DNA of 64,000 nt from Flavobacterium galactosidilyticum (GCF_020911945.1 NZ_CP087135.1:1302001-1366000), one strand, 5' to 3'; positions 24,484 through 33,931 are shown, counted from the first letter of the stretch. The notes: generated by a model not told the origin, from the sequence alone. Program-made: numbers and translations.

Positions 24484-24526
24484 TTGGGCTTGCTATTTTG
24501 TCTGATTCAAGTTCAACTGTTACCTC

Positions 24527-25090
24527 TTACTGTTTTCTCGTCCAACAATCTTCCACATGATCATTCACCATTCCAGTAGCTTGCATGTGTGCATAAACAA
24601 CAGTAGAGCCTACAAATTTGAATCCACGTTTTTTTAAGTCTTTGCTAATGGCATCCGAAAGTGAAGTAGTTGCAGTAACCTCTTTTAGTGTTTGGGGTTT
24701 ATTGTCAATGGGTTTGCCATCAGTAAAAGCCCATATGTACGTTGAGAAACTACCAAATTCCTCTTGGATTTTGATGAAATTTTGAGCGTTAGTTACGGCA
24801 GAATATACTTTAAGTTTGTTACGGATGATCCCGGCATCTAAAAGCAATTCTTGGATTTTATCTTCTTGGTATTGCGCTATTTTTATGTAATCGAAATTAT
24901 CAAAAGCGACTCTGAAGTTTTCTCTTTTTTTTAAGATAGTGTGCCAACTTAATCCTGCTTGGAAAGTTTCTAATATTAAAAACTCAAATATAGTGGCATC
25001 GTCATAAACAGGAACTCCCCATTCTTGGTCGTGGTATTTTCTGTATAAATCATCTTTTTCGCACCAAGTGCAACGTAGTTTACTTTCCAT
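24527..25090 (-). CDS. tag: DNA-3-methyladenine glycosylase I
   Basis: 187 residues of the Tag family, which removes 3-methyladenine from alkylated DNA. The N-terminus CTWCEKDDLYRKYHDQEWGVPV provides a Zn-binding Cys and the base-pocket aromatics, and the C-terminus supplies HVEDCWTRKQ, with the other Zn ligands expected there. FLILETFQAGLSWHTILKKRENFRVAFDNFD is the family's core helix. A TATATTTG box lies 17 bp upstream of the ATG. Confidence 0.95.
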   Translation of the reverse strand: MESKLRCTWCEKDDLYRKYHDQEWGVPVYDDATIFEFLILETFQAGLSWHTILKKRENFRVAFDNFDYIKIAQYQEDKIQELLLDAGIIRNKLKVYSAVTNAQNFIKIQEEFGSFSTYIWAFTDGKPIDNKPQTLKEVTATTSLSDAISKDLKKRGFKFVGSTVVYAHMQATGMVNDHVEDCWTRKQ

Positions 25091-25106
25091 ATATAGGTTT
25101 AGGATT

Positions 25107-25114
25107 CAAATATA
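25107..25114 (-). promoter_or_regulatory. Predicted -7 box of the tag promoter
   Basis: TATATTTG on the minus strand, leaving a short leader of about 13 nt. Confidence 0.5.
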
Positions 25115-25118
25115 AAAG

Positions 25119-25156
25119 AAAAATCCCATTTCAAATTGATTTGAAATGGGATTTTT
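25119..25156 (-). terminator. Terminator of the rplM-rpsI-rpsB-tsf cluster
   Basis: A perfect 17-bp inverted repeat (25119-25135 with 25140-25156) with a 4-nt loop. On the minus strand it follows the tsf stop by 20 bp. Confidence 0.88.
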
Positions 25157-25176
25157 AATATGAAGTTCAAGATAGA

Positions 25177-26001
25177 TTATCCTAAAGCAGCTCTTTTGAA
25201 ACCTGTAACAGTTAAGTTACCATCAACAGATTTTACATAAGCAGCAACGTTCATAGAACTATCTTTAATGTAATCTTGGTTTACTAAAGTGTTGTCTTTG
25301 TAAAAACGTTGGATTTTTCCTTTAGAAATGTTTTCTAACATTGCTTCTGGTTTACCTTCTTGACGTAACAAATCTTTAGCGATTTCAATTTCTTTTTCGA
25401 TAACAGCAGCATCAACTCCAGCTTCGTTCAAAGCAATTGGGTTCATGGCAGCTGCTTGCATAGCAACGTTTCTTGCAGCTTCATCAGCACCAGCAACGTT
25501 AGCAGAAAGAGCAACTAAAGTAGCGATTTTGTTACCTGAGTGAATATAAGATCCAACGAAAGCACCTTCTAATTTCTCAAAAGTTCTGATTTCTAATTTT
25601 TCTCCAATAACTCCTGTTTGCTCAATTAATTTTTCAGCAACAGTGATTCCGTTGAAATCAGATGCTAAAAATGCTTCAATTGTATCATAGTTCAATGCTT
25701 GATTAGCCATTTCAGTAGCCATTTTTACAAAGTTCTCATTCATACCTACGAAGTCAGTCTCACAGTTTAATGTGATAACAACTCCAGCAGTTTTGTCAGC
25801 ATTAACAACAGCAATTGCAGCACCTTCAGTAGATTCTCTATCTGAACGGTTAGCAGCTACTTTTTGTCCTTTTTTACGTAGGTTTTCGATTGCTAAATCA
25901 AAATCCCCGTCAGATTCAACTAAAGCTTTTTTGCAGTCCATCATTCCTGCGCCTGTAGCTGTTCTTAATTTATTTACGTCTGCAGCAGTAATTGTTGCCA
26001 T
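25177..26001 (-). CDS. tsf: Elongation factor Ts
   Basis: 274 residues. The N-terminal UBA-like domain contains KLRTATGAGMMDCKKALVESDGD and the EF-Tu-contacting TDFVGMNENF lies near residue 80. It exchanges GDP for GTP on EF-Tu. Usual length for Bacteroidota. It lies downstream of rpsB on the same strand, the conserved rpsB-tsf order, separated by a 141-bp repeat-rich spacer. Confidence 0.97.
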   Translation of the reverse strand: MATITAADVNKLRTATGAGMMDCKKALVESDGDFDLAIENLRKKGQKVAANRSDRESTEGAAIAVVNADKTAGVVITLNCETDFVGMNENFVKMATEMANQALNYDTIEAFLASDFNGITVAEKLIEQTGVIGEKLEIRTFEKLEGAFVGSYIHSGNKIATLVALSANVAGADEAARNVAMQAAAMNPIALNEAGVDAAVIEKEIEIAKDLLRQEGKPEAMLENISKGKIQRFYKDNTLVNQDYIKDSSMNVAAYVKSVDGNLTVTGFKRAALG

Positions 26002-26045
26002 GTTTTTTATATTTTAAATTAAAAAATAGTTTTAATAAAAAAAAT

Positions 26046-26132
26046 CCAAACCTAAAATTCCAGTTTCCAATTAATAAATTAAATCATTGCTGAGGTTAAT
26101 TTTTGGAATTTGGAATTTTAGAATTTGGAATT
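26046..26132. repeat. GGAATTT-type repeat in the rpsB-tsf spacer
   Basis: Three spaced copies of TTTGGAATTT-like units on the right (26100-26131) face CCAAACCTAAAATTCC and TTTCCAA on the left, so the spacer can fold into a large imperfect hairpin. The same CCAAATTCC/GGAATTTGG motif forms the terminator at 23734-23783 and occurs at 15838-15870. It may tune read-through between rpsB and tsf. Confidence 0.45.
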
Positions 26133-26142
26133 TCTTTTTGTT

Positions 26143-26940
26143 TTATTCTTCAGTTGCAGTTGGAGCAGCAGTTTCTACAGCAGGAGCAGCCTCTACAGCT
26201 TCAGCAGCAGGAGCAACAACTTCTGTAGTAGCTTCACCTTCTTTATCAGAACCTCTATCAGAAAGTCCTTCAGTAATAGCAGCTGTGACTAAAGTTAAAA
26301 TTTTGTCAATTGATTTAGAAGCATCATCATTTGCAGGAATTACATACTCTACTTCACGTGGATCAGAGTTAGTATCAACCATTGCGAAAACTGGAATGTT
26401 TAATTTTTGAGCTTCTTTTATTGCGATGTGTTCTGCTTTAATATCAACTACGAACAAAGCAGCTGGTAGTCTAGACATGTCAGCGATTGAACCTAAGTTT
26501 TTCTCTAGTTTAGCACGAAGACGATCAACTTGTAAACGCTCTTTTTTAGAAAGAGTCATGAATGTACCATCTTTCTTCATTTTATCAATAGTAGCCATTT
26601 TTTTAACAGCTTTACGGATTGTTACGAAGTTAGTTAGCATTCCACCAGGCCATCTTTCAGTGATGTAAGGCATGTTTGCAGCTTTTGCTTTTTCAGCAAC
26701 GATGTCTTTTGCTTGTTTTTTGGTAGCAACGAATAATATTTTTCTACCTGATGCAGCGATTTTTTTCAAAGCGTCATTTGCTTCTTCAATTTTTGCTGCA
26801 GTTTTATATAGATTGATAATGTGAATACCATTACGTTCCATATAGATGTAAGGAGCCATGTTTGGATCCCATTTTCTAGTCATGTGTCCAAAGTGAACAC
26901 CTGCTTCTAGTAAGTCTTTAACTTCTATTTTGTTTGCCAT
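26143..26940 (-). CDS. rpsB: 30S ribosomal protein S2
   Basis: 265 residues. The N-terminus VKDLLEAGVHFGHMTRKWDPNMAPYIYMERNGIHIINLYKT and the middle YITERWPGGMLTNFVTIRK are diagnostic. The C-terminal ~35 residues form an Ala/Glu/Thr-rich low-complexity tail (EVVAPAAEAVEAAPAVETAAPT), a common extension in Bacteroidota S2. It lies in the rplM-rpsI-rpsB-tsf gene string. The 174-bp leader contains several possible stem-loops. Confidence 0.97.
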   Translation of the reverse strand: MANKIEVKDLLEAGVHFGHMTRKWDPNMAPYIYMERNGIHIINLYKTAAKIEEANDALKKIAASGRKILFVATKKQAKDIVAEKAKAANMPYITERWPGGMLTNFVTIRKAVKKMATIDKMKKDGTFMTLSKKERLQVDRLRAKLEKNLGSIADMSRLPAALFVVDIKAEHIAIKEAQKLNIPVFAMVDTNSDPREVEYVIPANDDASKSIDKILTLVTAAITEGLSDRGSDKEGEATTEVVAPAAEAVEAAPAVETAAPTATEE

Positions 26941-27114
26941 TTTTGTTCTAGTTTACGTTCTGTTGATTAGCAATGCATAAATGGCGGTTTCCCGGCTATA
27001 TACATTTAGATGCTAAACTATTTCCTACCTCGGTAGGAGAGCAACAACAACTGTGTTTTTAAATTCAATAATAAATTGATGCTGTCCTGTACATAGTGTA
27101 CAAGACAGGTAATA
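26941..27114 (-). promoter_or_regulatory. Structured rpsI-rpsB spacer / rpsB leader
   Basis: Reading on the minus strand: a 12-bp stem with one mismatch (27082-27093 with 27097-27108, loop TAG/CTA), a CCTACC-GA-GGTAGG hairpin near 27025-27038, and a CGG-GAAA-CCG stem with a GNRA-type loop near 26985-26996. No T-run follows the first hairpin, so it need not be a terminator. The set could be an autoregulatory S2 leader; this is inference. Confidence 0.4.
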
Positions 27115-27501
27115 TTAACGTTTAGAGAATTGGAATCTCTTACGAGCTTTCTTCTGACCGAATTTCTTACGTTCAACCATTCTTGGATCTCTTGTCAATA
27201 AACCTTCTGGTTTCAATATCCCTCTGTTTTCAACATTTACTTCGCACATTGCACGAGCTAATGCCATTCTTACAGCTTCTGCTTGACCAGTTGAACCACC
27301 TCCATAAACATTAACTTTAACGTCAAAGTTAGTAGCGTTCTCTGTCATAGACATTGGTTGCATAACTTTGTACTGTAAAGTAGCTGTTGGGAAGTAAGTT
27401 GCGAATTCTTTTTTGTTTACAGTGATAACTCCTGTTCCTTCTGAAACATATACACGTGCAACAGCGGTTTTTCTTCTACCGATTTTGTGAATAACTCCCA
27501 T
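27115..27501 (-). CDS. rpsI: 30S ribosomal protein S9
   Basis: 128 residues. IGRRKTAVARVYVSEGTG at the N-terminus and the C-terminal basic tail RDPRMVERKKFGQKKARKRFQFSKR, which reaches the P-site tRNA, are diagnostic. The ATG overlaps the rplM stop codon by one base (TAATG), indicating translational coupling with L13. Confidence 0.97.
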   Translation of the reverse strand: MGVIHKIGRRKTAVARVYVSEGTGVITVNKKEFATYFPTATLQYKVMQPMSMTENATNFDVKVNVYGGGSTGQAEAVRMALARAMCEVNVENRGILKPEGLLTRDPRMVERKKFGQKKARKRFQFSKR

Positions 27502-27956
27502 TACTTAAGATCGTTAAGGTTAACTGTTCTCGGTTTTTGAGCGCCTTGTTTGTGCTCAGAACCTACAACAACATTTAAATTTCTGAAAAGTTCAGCTCCT
27601 AATTTGTTTTTAGGTAACATTCCTTTTACTGCTCTTTCTACTAATAATGCAGGGTTTTTTGATTGCAATACTTTAGCAGTTAAAGTTCTTTGTCCTCCTG
27701 GATAACCTGTGTGACGGATGTAAGTCTTCTCGTCCATTTTGTTTCCTGTAAGGTTGATTTTTTCTGAGTTGATAACGATTACGTTATCTCCACAGTCAAC
27801 ATGTGGTGTATAACTTGCTTTGTATTTACCTCTAAGGATCATTGCGATCTTTGAAGCCATACGTCCTAAGTTATGCCCATCAGCATCAACAACGATCCAC
27901 TCTTTTTTAACGGTGGCTTTGCTTGCTGATTGTGTCTTGTAGCTTAATGCGTCCAT
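27501..27956 (-). CDS. rplM: 50S ribosomal protein L13
   Basis: 151 residues with WIVVDADGHNLGRMASKIAMILRGKYKASYTPHVDCGDNVIVIN and the later AVKGMLPKNKLGAELFRNL. First gene of the rplM-rpsI-rpsB-tsf string. A well-matched promoter lies upstream, and a CCCC-N6-GGGG hairpin occupies the predicted 5' end of the transcript. Confidence 0.97.
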   Translation of the reverse strand: MDALSYKTQSASKATVKKEWIVVDADGHNLGRMASKIAMILRGKYKASYTPHVDCGDNVIVINSEKINLTGNKMDEKTYIRHTGYPGGQRTLTAKVLQSKNPALLVERAVKGMLPKNKLGAELFRNLNVVVGSEHKQGAQKPRTVNLNDLK

Positions 27957-27982
27957 AATATTATTTTAATTAAACATTCCAT

Positions 27983-27996
27983 CCCCAATAAAGGGG
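27983..27996 (-). promoter_or_regulatory. Hairpin at the 5' end of the rplM transcript
   Basis: CCCC-AATAAA-GGGG, starting at the predicted transcription start (near 27996). No T-run follows. It may stabilise the RNA or serve L13 autoregulation; the latter is speculation. Confidence 0.4.
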
Positions 27997-27999
27997 TTG

Positions 28000-28029
28000 C
28001 AAAAGTACAATTAATTATTTTAAATGCAA
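28000..28029 (-). promoter_or_regulatory. Promoter of the rplM-rpsI(-rpsB-tsf) cluster
   Basis: On the minus strand TTG (28027-28029), 19-bp spacer, TACTTTTG (28000-28007). Both elements and the spacing fit the Bacteroidota consensus. Confidence 0.68.
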
Positions 28030-28030
28030 A

Positions 28031-28298
28031 TACCTTAAAAGATTATTTTTTACTTGTTTTAGTGCTGATTATCAAATGTATATTTAAAATATGTTTCTCT
28101 GTTCCAATTTAGGATTGAAGCAATTCGAATAATGTCTGCGTGATAGTAGAATAATTATTTAATTTTATTGAGTTTTTCTCAATTTTAACATCGAAATTAT
28201 ATATTATAATTGCTATTTTTGTCTATTGCATAAATATTATTCTTAATAGTACTATATTATGCCTTGTTACATATCATCAATTACAATAAATTTTCTTT
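28031..28298. other. AT-rich intergenic region upstream of the LacI-type gene
   Basis: The remainder of a 342-bp divergent spacer between rplM and the LacI-type regulator. It contains a TATTTTTG box at 28214-28221 as a possible promoter for the regulator. I see no RNA gene, operator palindrome or open reading frame worth naming. Confidence 0.5.
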
Positions 28299-29324
28299 AT
28301 GAAAGCTAAAGCTACGTTAAAACAAATCGCAAAAGAACTTAATGTTTCTGTTTCAACAGTTTCAAAAGCACTAAATGATAGTCCGGAGATTAGTGAGTTA
28401 ACTAAAGTTAAAATCAAAGAATATGCAAAACTTAAAAATTACAAACCCAATGTTATTGGTCTGAATCTTAAAAACAGAAAAACAAAAACCATTGGAGTTA
28501 TTATTCCCAATATATTAAATTCTTTTTTTGCCAAAGTATTTAGTGGAATCGAAAAAGTAGCCGACGAAAAAGGCTATAATGTTATTATGTGTATTTCTAA
28601 TGAGTCTCTAAAAAAAGAAATGCATACACTTGAGATGCTTAGTAATGGAACTATTGATGGTTTTATTGTCTCCGTTTCAGAAGAAGCTCAAAAAAAGCAT
28701 CAGTACGACCATTTTTCTACTATAATTAATGATGGAACTCCTATTGTCATGTTTGATCGCATTGCCGAAGATATCGATTGTGATAAAGTTATAGTTGATG
28801 ATTTTGATTCTGCTTTAGATTCGACGCAACATTTAATTAATCTAGGTTGTAAAAATATAGCCTTATTGTCTTCTATAGATAATTTAAGTGTTGGGAAATT
28901 AAGAGCAGAAGGCTATCTTAAAGCTTTAGAGGTAAATAAAATTGCAATAAAAAATGATATAATCTTAAGGACTGATTCAGAAGATGATTTGAATGAAAAA
29001 ATAGAAAATTTTAATGATGATAATACTATTGACGGAATTTTTGCTCTGGACGAAACCGACTCAGTTGCTGCGTTAAAATTTGGTCTGAAAAAAGGATATA
29101 AAATTCCAGAGGAGCTTTCAATAATAGGTTTTGCAGATGGAATCTTAGCATCCAGAAGATTATCGCCACGACTGACAACAGTAAGTCAGCACGGAATAGA
29201 AATAGGTGAAGTAGCTGCTAAATTACTAATTGATAGACTAGAATCTAAAGAAGAACATATACCTTATGAAACGAAGGTTATTAAAACCAAGTTAAAAGAA
29301 AGAGAATCTACAAGAAAGTTGTAA
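28299..29324 (+). CDS. LacI/GalR-family transcriptional regulator
   Basis: 341 residues. The N-terminal helix-turn-helix and hinge are clear (TLKQIAKELNVSVSTVSKALNDSPEIS, then YKPNVIGLNLKNRKTKTIGVIIPNILNSFFAKVFSGIE). They are followed by a periplasmic-binding-protein-like effector domain ending in GIEIGEVAAKLLIDRL. Such regulators usually respond to sugars. No carbohydrate genes are adjacent, so the target is unknown. A terminator follows directly. Confidence 0.9.
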   Translation: MKAKATLKQIAKELNVSVSTVSKALNDSPEISELTKVKIKEYAKLKNYKPNVIGLNLKNRKTKTIGVIIPNILNSFFAKVFSGIEKVADEKGYNVIMCISNESLKKEMHTLEMLSNGTIDGFIVSVSEEAQKKHQYDHFSTIINDGTPIVMFDRIAEDIDCDKVIVDDFDSALDSTQHLINLGCKNIALLSSIDNLSVGKLRAEGYLKALEVNKIAIKNDIILRTDSEDDLNEKIENFNDDNTIDGIFALDETDSVAALKFGLKKGYKIPEELSIIGFADGILASRRLSPRLTTVSQHGIEIGEVAAKLLIDRLESKEEHIPYETKVIKTKLKERESTRKL

Positions 29325-29329
29325 AAAGT

Positions 29330-29358
29330 AAAAAACCATCGAAATGATGGTTTTTTTT
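29330..29358 (+). terminator. Terminator of the LacI-type gene
   Basis: AAAAAACCATC (29330-29340) pairs with GATGGTTTTTT (29346-29356), loop GAAAT, T-run to 29358. Confidence 0.88.
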
Positions 29359-29451
29359 GTGATTACTTTCATTGCTAGGAACGACGCAATGAAATTTAGT
29401 TTTAGTCCTTTCTCGTACTGAATTACTGAGCGCTGCCAACTGAATACTCTT

Positions 29452-32313
29452 TTAATGTGCTTCCAGCCAGTTTTTGCCTACTCCAATTTCTATGTCTAAA
29501 GGAACGTCTAGTTTGAAAGCATTTTCCATTTCATGCTTAATCATAGGTTGGATTTTTTCTAATTCTGAATTATGTACATCAAACACAAGTTCATCATGTA
29601 CCTGTAATAACATTTTTGACTTCCAATTGTCCTCAATTAGTTTTTTATGAATATTGATCATTGCAATTTTGATAATATCAGCAGCTGAACCTTGAATTGG
29701 AGCATTTACAGCATTTCGTTCTGCACCACTTTTTACCATCATATTTGCAGAATTAATATCTTTTAAATAACGACGTCTTCCTAAAACGGTTTGTACATAA
29801 CCATGCTCTCTGGCAAAATCAACTTGGTTTGCCATATACGATTTTAGCTTTGGATACGTTGCATAGTAGGCATCAATCAAATCGGCACTTTCTTTTCTCG
29901 AAAGTGAAGTTTGATTAGAAAGTCCAAAGGCGGAAACGCCATATATAATTCCGAAATTTACCGTTTTAGCATTACTTCTTTGTTCTTTAGTGACTTCATC
30001 TAATGGAACATTAAAAACTTTAGCTGCGGTGCTTTTATGAATATCTTCTTTATTTTGAAATGCTTTAATCATGTTTTCTTCACCCGATAAAGCAGCGATA
30101 ATTCTAAGTTCTATTTGAGAATAATCGGCAGAAAGTAAGGTGTAGTTTTCGTCGCGAGCGATAAATGCTTTTCGAATCAATCTTCCTTTTTCTGTTCGAA
30201 TTGGGATGTTTTGCAAGTTTGGATTGGTAGAACTCAATCGACCTGTAGCTGCAACTGTTTGCATATAATCGGTGTGAACGCGACCTGTTTTTTTGTCCAC
30301 TTGATTAGGTAACGCATCAATATAGGTGCTTTGTAATTTTACCATTTGGCGCCATTCCAGAATATCACGAACAATTTCGTTGTCATTTGCTAAATAGGAT
30401 AGTACTTCTTCACCAGTGGCATATTGACCAGTTTTGGTTTTCTTTTGTTTGGCTCCGCCAATTTTCATTTTATCAAAAAGAATATCACCTAATTGTTTTG
30501 GAGAAGCTAAGTTAAATTTCTCACCAGCAGTTTCATAGATTTTTTGTTCTAGAGCGTTGCTTTCAGCTGCCATTTCAACAGACATTTTTTTCAAGAAATC
30601 CTCATCTAAATTAATGCCTTCTAATTCCATTGCCGCTAAAACTGGAACTAAGGGAATTTCGATTTCATTAAATAATTTTTTAGTTTCGGCTTTATCTAAA
30701 ATTGGACTAAAAATTTCTTTTAGTTGTAATGTTACATCGGCGTCTTCGGCAGCATATTCCTTAATTTGTTCTAAAGAAGCGTCTTTCATCGATAACTGAT
30801 TTTTGCCTTTTTTACCAATTAAATCTTCAATGGGTTTTGGTGAATATTTTAAATAAGTTTCACTTAAAACATCCATATTATGTCGCATGTCAGGATTGAT
30901 TAAGTAATGTGCAATCATCGTGTCAAATAATTTTCCTTTGATTTGAATACCGTATTTAGTCAATACTTTTAAATCATATTTTATATTTTGGCCAATTTTT
31001 TCAATGCCTTCGTTTTCAAAGAAAGGTTTGAATTTGTCAGCTAATAGTTGCGCTTCCTCGCGATTTTCAGGGAATGGAATATAAAATGCTTTTCCTTTTT
31101 CCCAAGAAAAAGAAATACCAACTAACTCCGCATTTTGAGCGTCAATTCCAGTTGTTTCGGTATCAAAACAAACAGCATTCTGATTGTTTAAGTTTTGTAA
31201 AAACAATTTCAAACCTAAATCACCTTGAATACTTTGGTAATTATGATCAGTAGTTTCTAATGTGGCATAAAATGAATTTGTATTTGGCTCATCAGATGTT
31301 TCATCAGAAAATCCGAATAAATCAAATTGATCTTCACTTGATTTTTTTGTAGAAACTTTTTTTGCAGGCTGTGGCGTTTCGCTTGACGTTACATTTCCGT
31401 TGGTGTCAATCTCGTCATATTCTTTACCTGTTCCAAAATATTTATCGAACTGTGCTTTCATCTGACGAAATTCCAATTCGTTGAATAATTCGTCTGTTTT
31501 TTCAACATCAGGTTTTGAAAGCTCAAAATCAGCTGCGTCAAAAGTTACAGGACAATCGAGCAGAATAGTAGCTAGTTTTTTAGACAAGATTCCCAATTCA
31601 GCATTGGCTTCAATTTTGTCTTTTATGGCACCTTTTAATTGGTGCGTATTAGCCAGAAGATTTTCCATTGAGCCATATTCTTTCAAGAATTTTTTTGCTG
31701 TTTTTTCACCAACTCCTGGTAATCCTGGGATGTTATCGGCAGCATCGCCCATCATTCCTAGAAAATCGATAACTTGTTCTGGTCGATCGATTTCAAATTT
31801 TTCTAAAACTTCTGGAATTCCCCAAATTTCGATACCGTTACCCATTCGTGCTGGTTTGTACATGAAAATATTTTCAGAAACCAATTGTGCAAAATCCTTA
31901 TCAGGAGTTACCATAAACACTTTGAAGTCTTCTTTTTCAGCTTGTTTAGCCAAAGTCCCAATCAAATCATCAGCTTCAAATCCTGCAACTTCAATAATAG
32001 GAATATGCATCGCTTTCAATAATTGTTGAATGTATGGAACAGCAATCTTAATAGCTTCAGGTGTTTCGTCACGATGTGCTTTGTATTCTTGGTACATCTC
32101 GTAACGGTAGTCGCTTCCGCCTTTGTCAAATGCAACAGCTAGATGATCTGGTTTTTCACGTTTGATGACATCCATCAAGGCATTCATAAATCCCATAATA
32201 GCGGAAGTATCCATTCCTCTTGAATTGATTCTTGGGTTTTTTATGAAGGCAAAATAACCGCGGAATATGAGAGCGTAAGCATCAAGAAGGTATAGTCGTT
32301 TTTGTTCTGACAT
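29452..32313 (-). CDS. polA: DNA polymerase I
   Basis: 953 residues, full length, with three domains in order. A 5'-3' exonuclease (1-~290: VAFDKGGSDYRYEMYQEYKAHR, GFEADDLIGTLA, GDAADNIPGLPGVGEKTA). A 3'-5' exonuclease (~350-545: CFDTETTGIDA, IGQNIKYDLKVL). A polymerase A domain (~560-953: SADYSQIELRIIAALSGE, AKTVNFGIIYG, VHDELVFDV). The proofreading DxE is retained. A Ser/Lys-rich linker sits at ~300-345. It fills Okazaki gaps and acts in excision repair. A TACTTTTG box lies 22 bp before the ATG. Confidence 0.97.
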   Translation of the reverse strand: MSEQKRLYLLDAYALIFRGYFAFIKNPRINSRGMDTSAIMGFMNALMDVIKREKPDHLAVAFDKGGSDYRYEMYQEYKAHRDETPEAIKIAVPYIQQLLKAMHIPIIEVAGFEADDLIGTLAKQAEKEDFKVFMVTPDKDFAQLVSENIFMYKPARMGNGIEIWGIPEVLEKFEIDRPEQVIDFLGMMGDAADNIPGLPGVGEKTAKKFLKEYGSMENLLANTHQLKGAIKDKIEANAELGILSKKLATILLDCPVTFDAADFELSKPDVEKTDELFNELEFRQMKAQFDKYFGTGKEYDEIDTNGNVTSSETPQPAKKVSTKKSSEDQFDLFGFSDETSDEPNTNSFYATLETTDHNYQSIQGDLGLKLFLQNLNNQNAVCFDTETTGIDAQNAELVGISFSWEKGKAFYIPFPENREEAQLLADKFKPFFENEGIEKIGQNIKYDLKVLTKYGIQIKGKLFDTMIAHYLINPDMRHNMDVLSETYLKYSPKPIEDLIGKKGKNQLSMKDASLEQIKEYAAEDADVTLQLKEIFSPILDKAETKKLFNEIEIPLVPVLAAMELEGINLDEDFLKKMSVEMAAESNALEQKIYETAGEKFNLASPKQLGDILFDKMKIGGAKQKKTKTGQYATGEEVLSYLANDNEIVRDILEWRQMVKLQSTYIDALPNQVDKKTGRVHTDYMQTVAATGRLSSTNPNLQNIPIRTEKGRLIRKAFIARDENYTLLSADYSQIELRIIAALSGEENMIKAFQNKEDIHKSTAAKVFNVPLDEVTKEQRSNAKTVNFGIIYGVSAFGLSNQTSLSRKESADLIDAYYATYPKLKSYMANQVDFAREHGYVQTVLGRRRYLKDINSANMMVKSGAERNAVNAPIQGSAADIIKIAMINIHKKLIEDNWKSKMLLQVHDELVFDVHNSELEKIQPMIKHEMENAFKLDVPLDIEIGVGKNWLEAH

Positions 32314-32673
32314 GAGTAATGTTTTTGATAGTTTTCAAAAGTACAAAATTGGTCACATAAAGAGCGGGCCTAGCTGGATATTTATGTTTAAATGCAATTT
32401 TAATAATGATTTTTAAAATTTTGCTCTTCGCAATTCGGTTATATATCATTTAGTGCGTGTTCATTGGATTGCTTTTTATTTTTGGCGAATGTTTTGTTTA
32501 ACGAAAAGAATCACACGCGTGCAGATGGATGGGTCTTAAATCGCTTTTTTAGTCTATTTTATATTTTTAAATGAATAGATTCAATTTGGTTTAGCTTAAT
32601 TTTAGTTAAATTTAGATTAATAAAAAGAGATAGTCTTTTCTTAATTTGTTATTTTGTTTAAAATCCAATTAAA
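32314..32673. other. Divergent intergenic region between polA and the metallophosphoesterase gene
   Basis: 360 bp of AT-rich sequence. It holds the predicted polA -7 box (TACTTTTG on the minus strand, 32336-32343). Nothing else with clear structure was seen apart from a short CACACGCGTGC near 32511. Confidence 0.5.
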
Positions 32674-33909
32674 ATGATCTTTCGCGTTGTATTTCTTTTT
32701 TTATTTCTACTTATTATAGAAGTCTATTCTTTTCAGGCATTAAAAACTTTGATAAAATCAAAAAAAGTATTGTTTTTGATTGAGTGTGTGAGCTTAGTGT
32801 TTTTATGTTACATCATTTATACCGTTTTGCAATTTGATCGAAGTGTAGGACAAACACAGCAATTGATGAGTGGTATGGGGCTGTTGTTGATTATATATGT
32901 TCCAAAATTAATTTTGACACTCGTATTGCTGAGCGAAGATATTTTAAGATTAGGTGCGGGAATAGTTAATTATTTTGTGAATCGTGATAAGAAAGAAGAT
33001 TTTTTTGCTTCTAGAAGAAAGTTTGTTAGTAAGGTAGGATTGGGTTTAGCTGCAGTTCCTTTTCTATCATTAATTTACGGAGTTACCGTAGGAAAATATA
33101 ATTTTAAAGTAATCAAGCAGCGTATTTTTTTTCCTGATTTGCCTGACGCTTTTGATGGTTTTACCATTACACATATATCAGATGTTCATAGCGGAAGCTT
33201 CGACAATGCAGAAAAAATTAACTATGCCATAGATTTAATTAACGAACAGAATTCAGATTTGATTTTGTTTACTGGTGATATTGTTAATACGGCTGCTAAA
33301 GAAATGTATCCTTGGCTAGAGACATTTAATAGAATCAAGAAACACGAATATGGTAAATATTCGGTTTTAGGAAATCACGATTATGGAGAATATGTTACGT
33401 GGCCAACGGAACAAGCTAAAGAAGCTAACTTTGAAGCTATAAAAAATTTATACGGTCAAATTGGTTTTAAACTAATGTTAAATGAACATACCTTCATTCA
33501 GAAAGGGGATGATAGAATAGCGTTAGTAGGCGTCGAAAACTGGGGGCATAACTTTAAGCAAGTGGGCGATTTGATGAAAGCTGCTGGAGCGCTAAAGAAA
33601 GAAGAGTTTAAAATCCTGATGAGTCATGATCCGTCGCATTGGGATCGAGTTGTACAATATGATGAAAAAAACTTCCACTTAACACTTTCAGGGCATACGC
33701 ATGGAATGCAGTTTGGCATCGAAATTCCAGGTTATTTTAAATGGAGCTTAGCACAATATGTGTACAAGCAATGGGCTGGATTGTATGAAAACCTGGGCAG
33801 GTATATTTATGTCAATAGGGGATTCGGATTTCATGCTTATCCAGGGAGAGTTGGTATTATGCCTGAAATTACAGTAATTCAACTAAAAAAAGGAGTTAAT
33901 GTAGCATAA
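32674..33909 (+). CDS. Membrane-anchored metallophosphoesterase
   Basis: 411 residues. The N-terminal ~150 residues hold about four hydrophobic segments. Residues ~155-405 form a calcineurin-like phosphoesterase with all metal motifs: THISDVHSG, LFTGDIVN, LGNHDYGEY, LMSHDPSHW and LSGHTHGMQFG. The active site is probably periplasmic, after the last hydrophobic segment. Related enzymes hydrolyse UDP-diacylglucosamine-like or phospholipid substrates, but the substrate here is unknown. Confidence 0.88.
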   Translation: MIFRVVFLFLFLLIIEVYSFQALKTLIKSKKVLFLIECVSLVFLCYIIYTVLQFDRSVGQTQQLMSGMGLLLIIYVPKLILTLVLLSEDILRLGAGIVNYFVNRDKKEDFFASRRKFVSKVGLGLAAVPFLSLIYGVTVGKYNFKVIKQRIFFPDLPDAFDGFTITHISDVHSGSFDNAEKINYAIDLINEQNSDLILFTGDIVNTAAKEMYPWLETFNRIKKHEYGKYSVLGNHDYGEYVTWPTEQAKEANFEAIKNLYGQIGFKLMLNEHTFIQKGDDRIALVGVENWGHNFKQVGDLMKAAGALKKEEFKILMSHDPSHWDRVVQYDEKNFHLTLSGHTHGMQFGIEIPGYFKWSLAQYVYKQWAGLYENLGRYIYVNRGFGFHAYPGRVGIMPEITVIQLKKGVNVA

Positions 33910-33923
33910 TACGTTAAAAATGC

Positions 33924-33931
33924 TACATTTG
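33924..33931 (+). promoter_or_regulatory. Predicted -7 box of the thioredoxin-like gene
   Basis: TACATTTG, just after the metallophosphoesterase stop; predicted leader about 50 nt. Confidence 0.45.

Noticed and set aside
31481..32029. 182-codon plus-strand ORF inside polA
   Set aside because: Antisense to the 5' exonuclease domain; no promoter or domain support.
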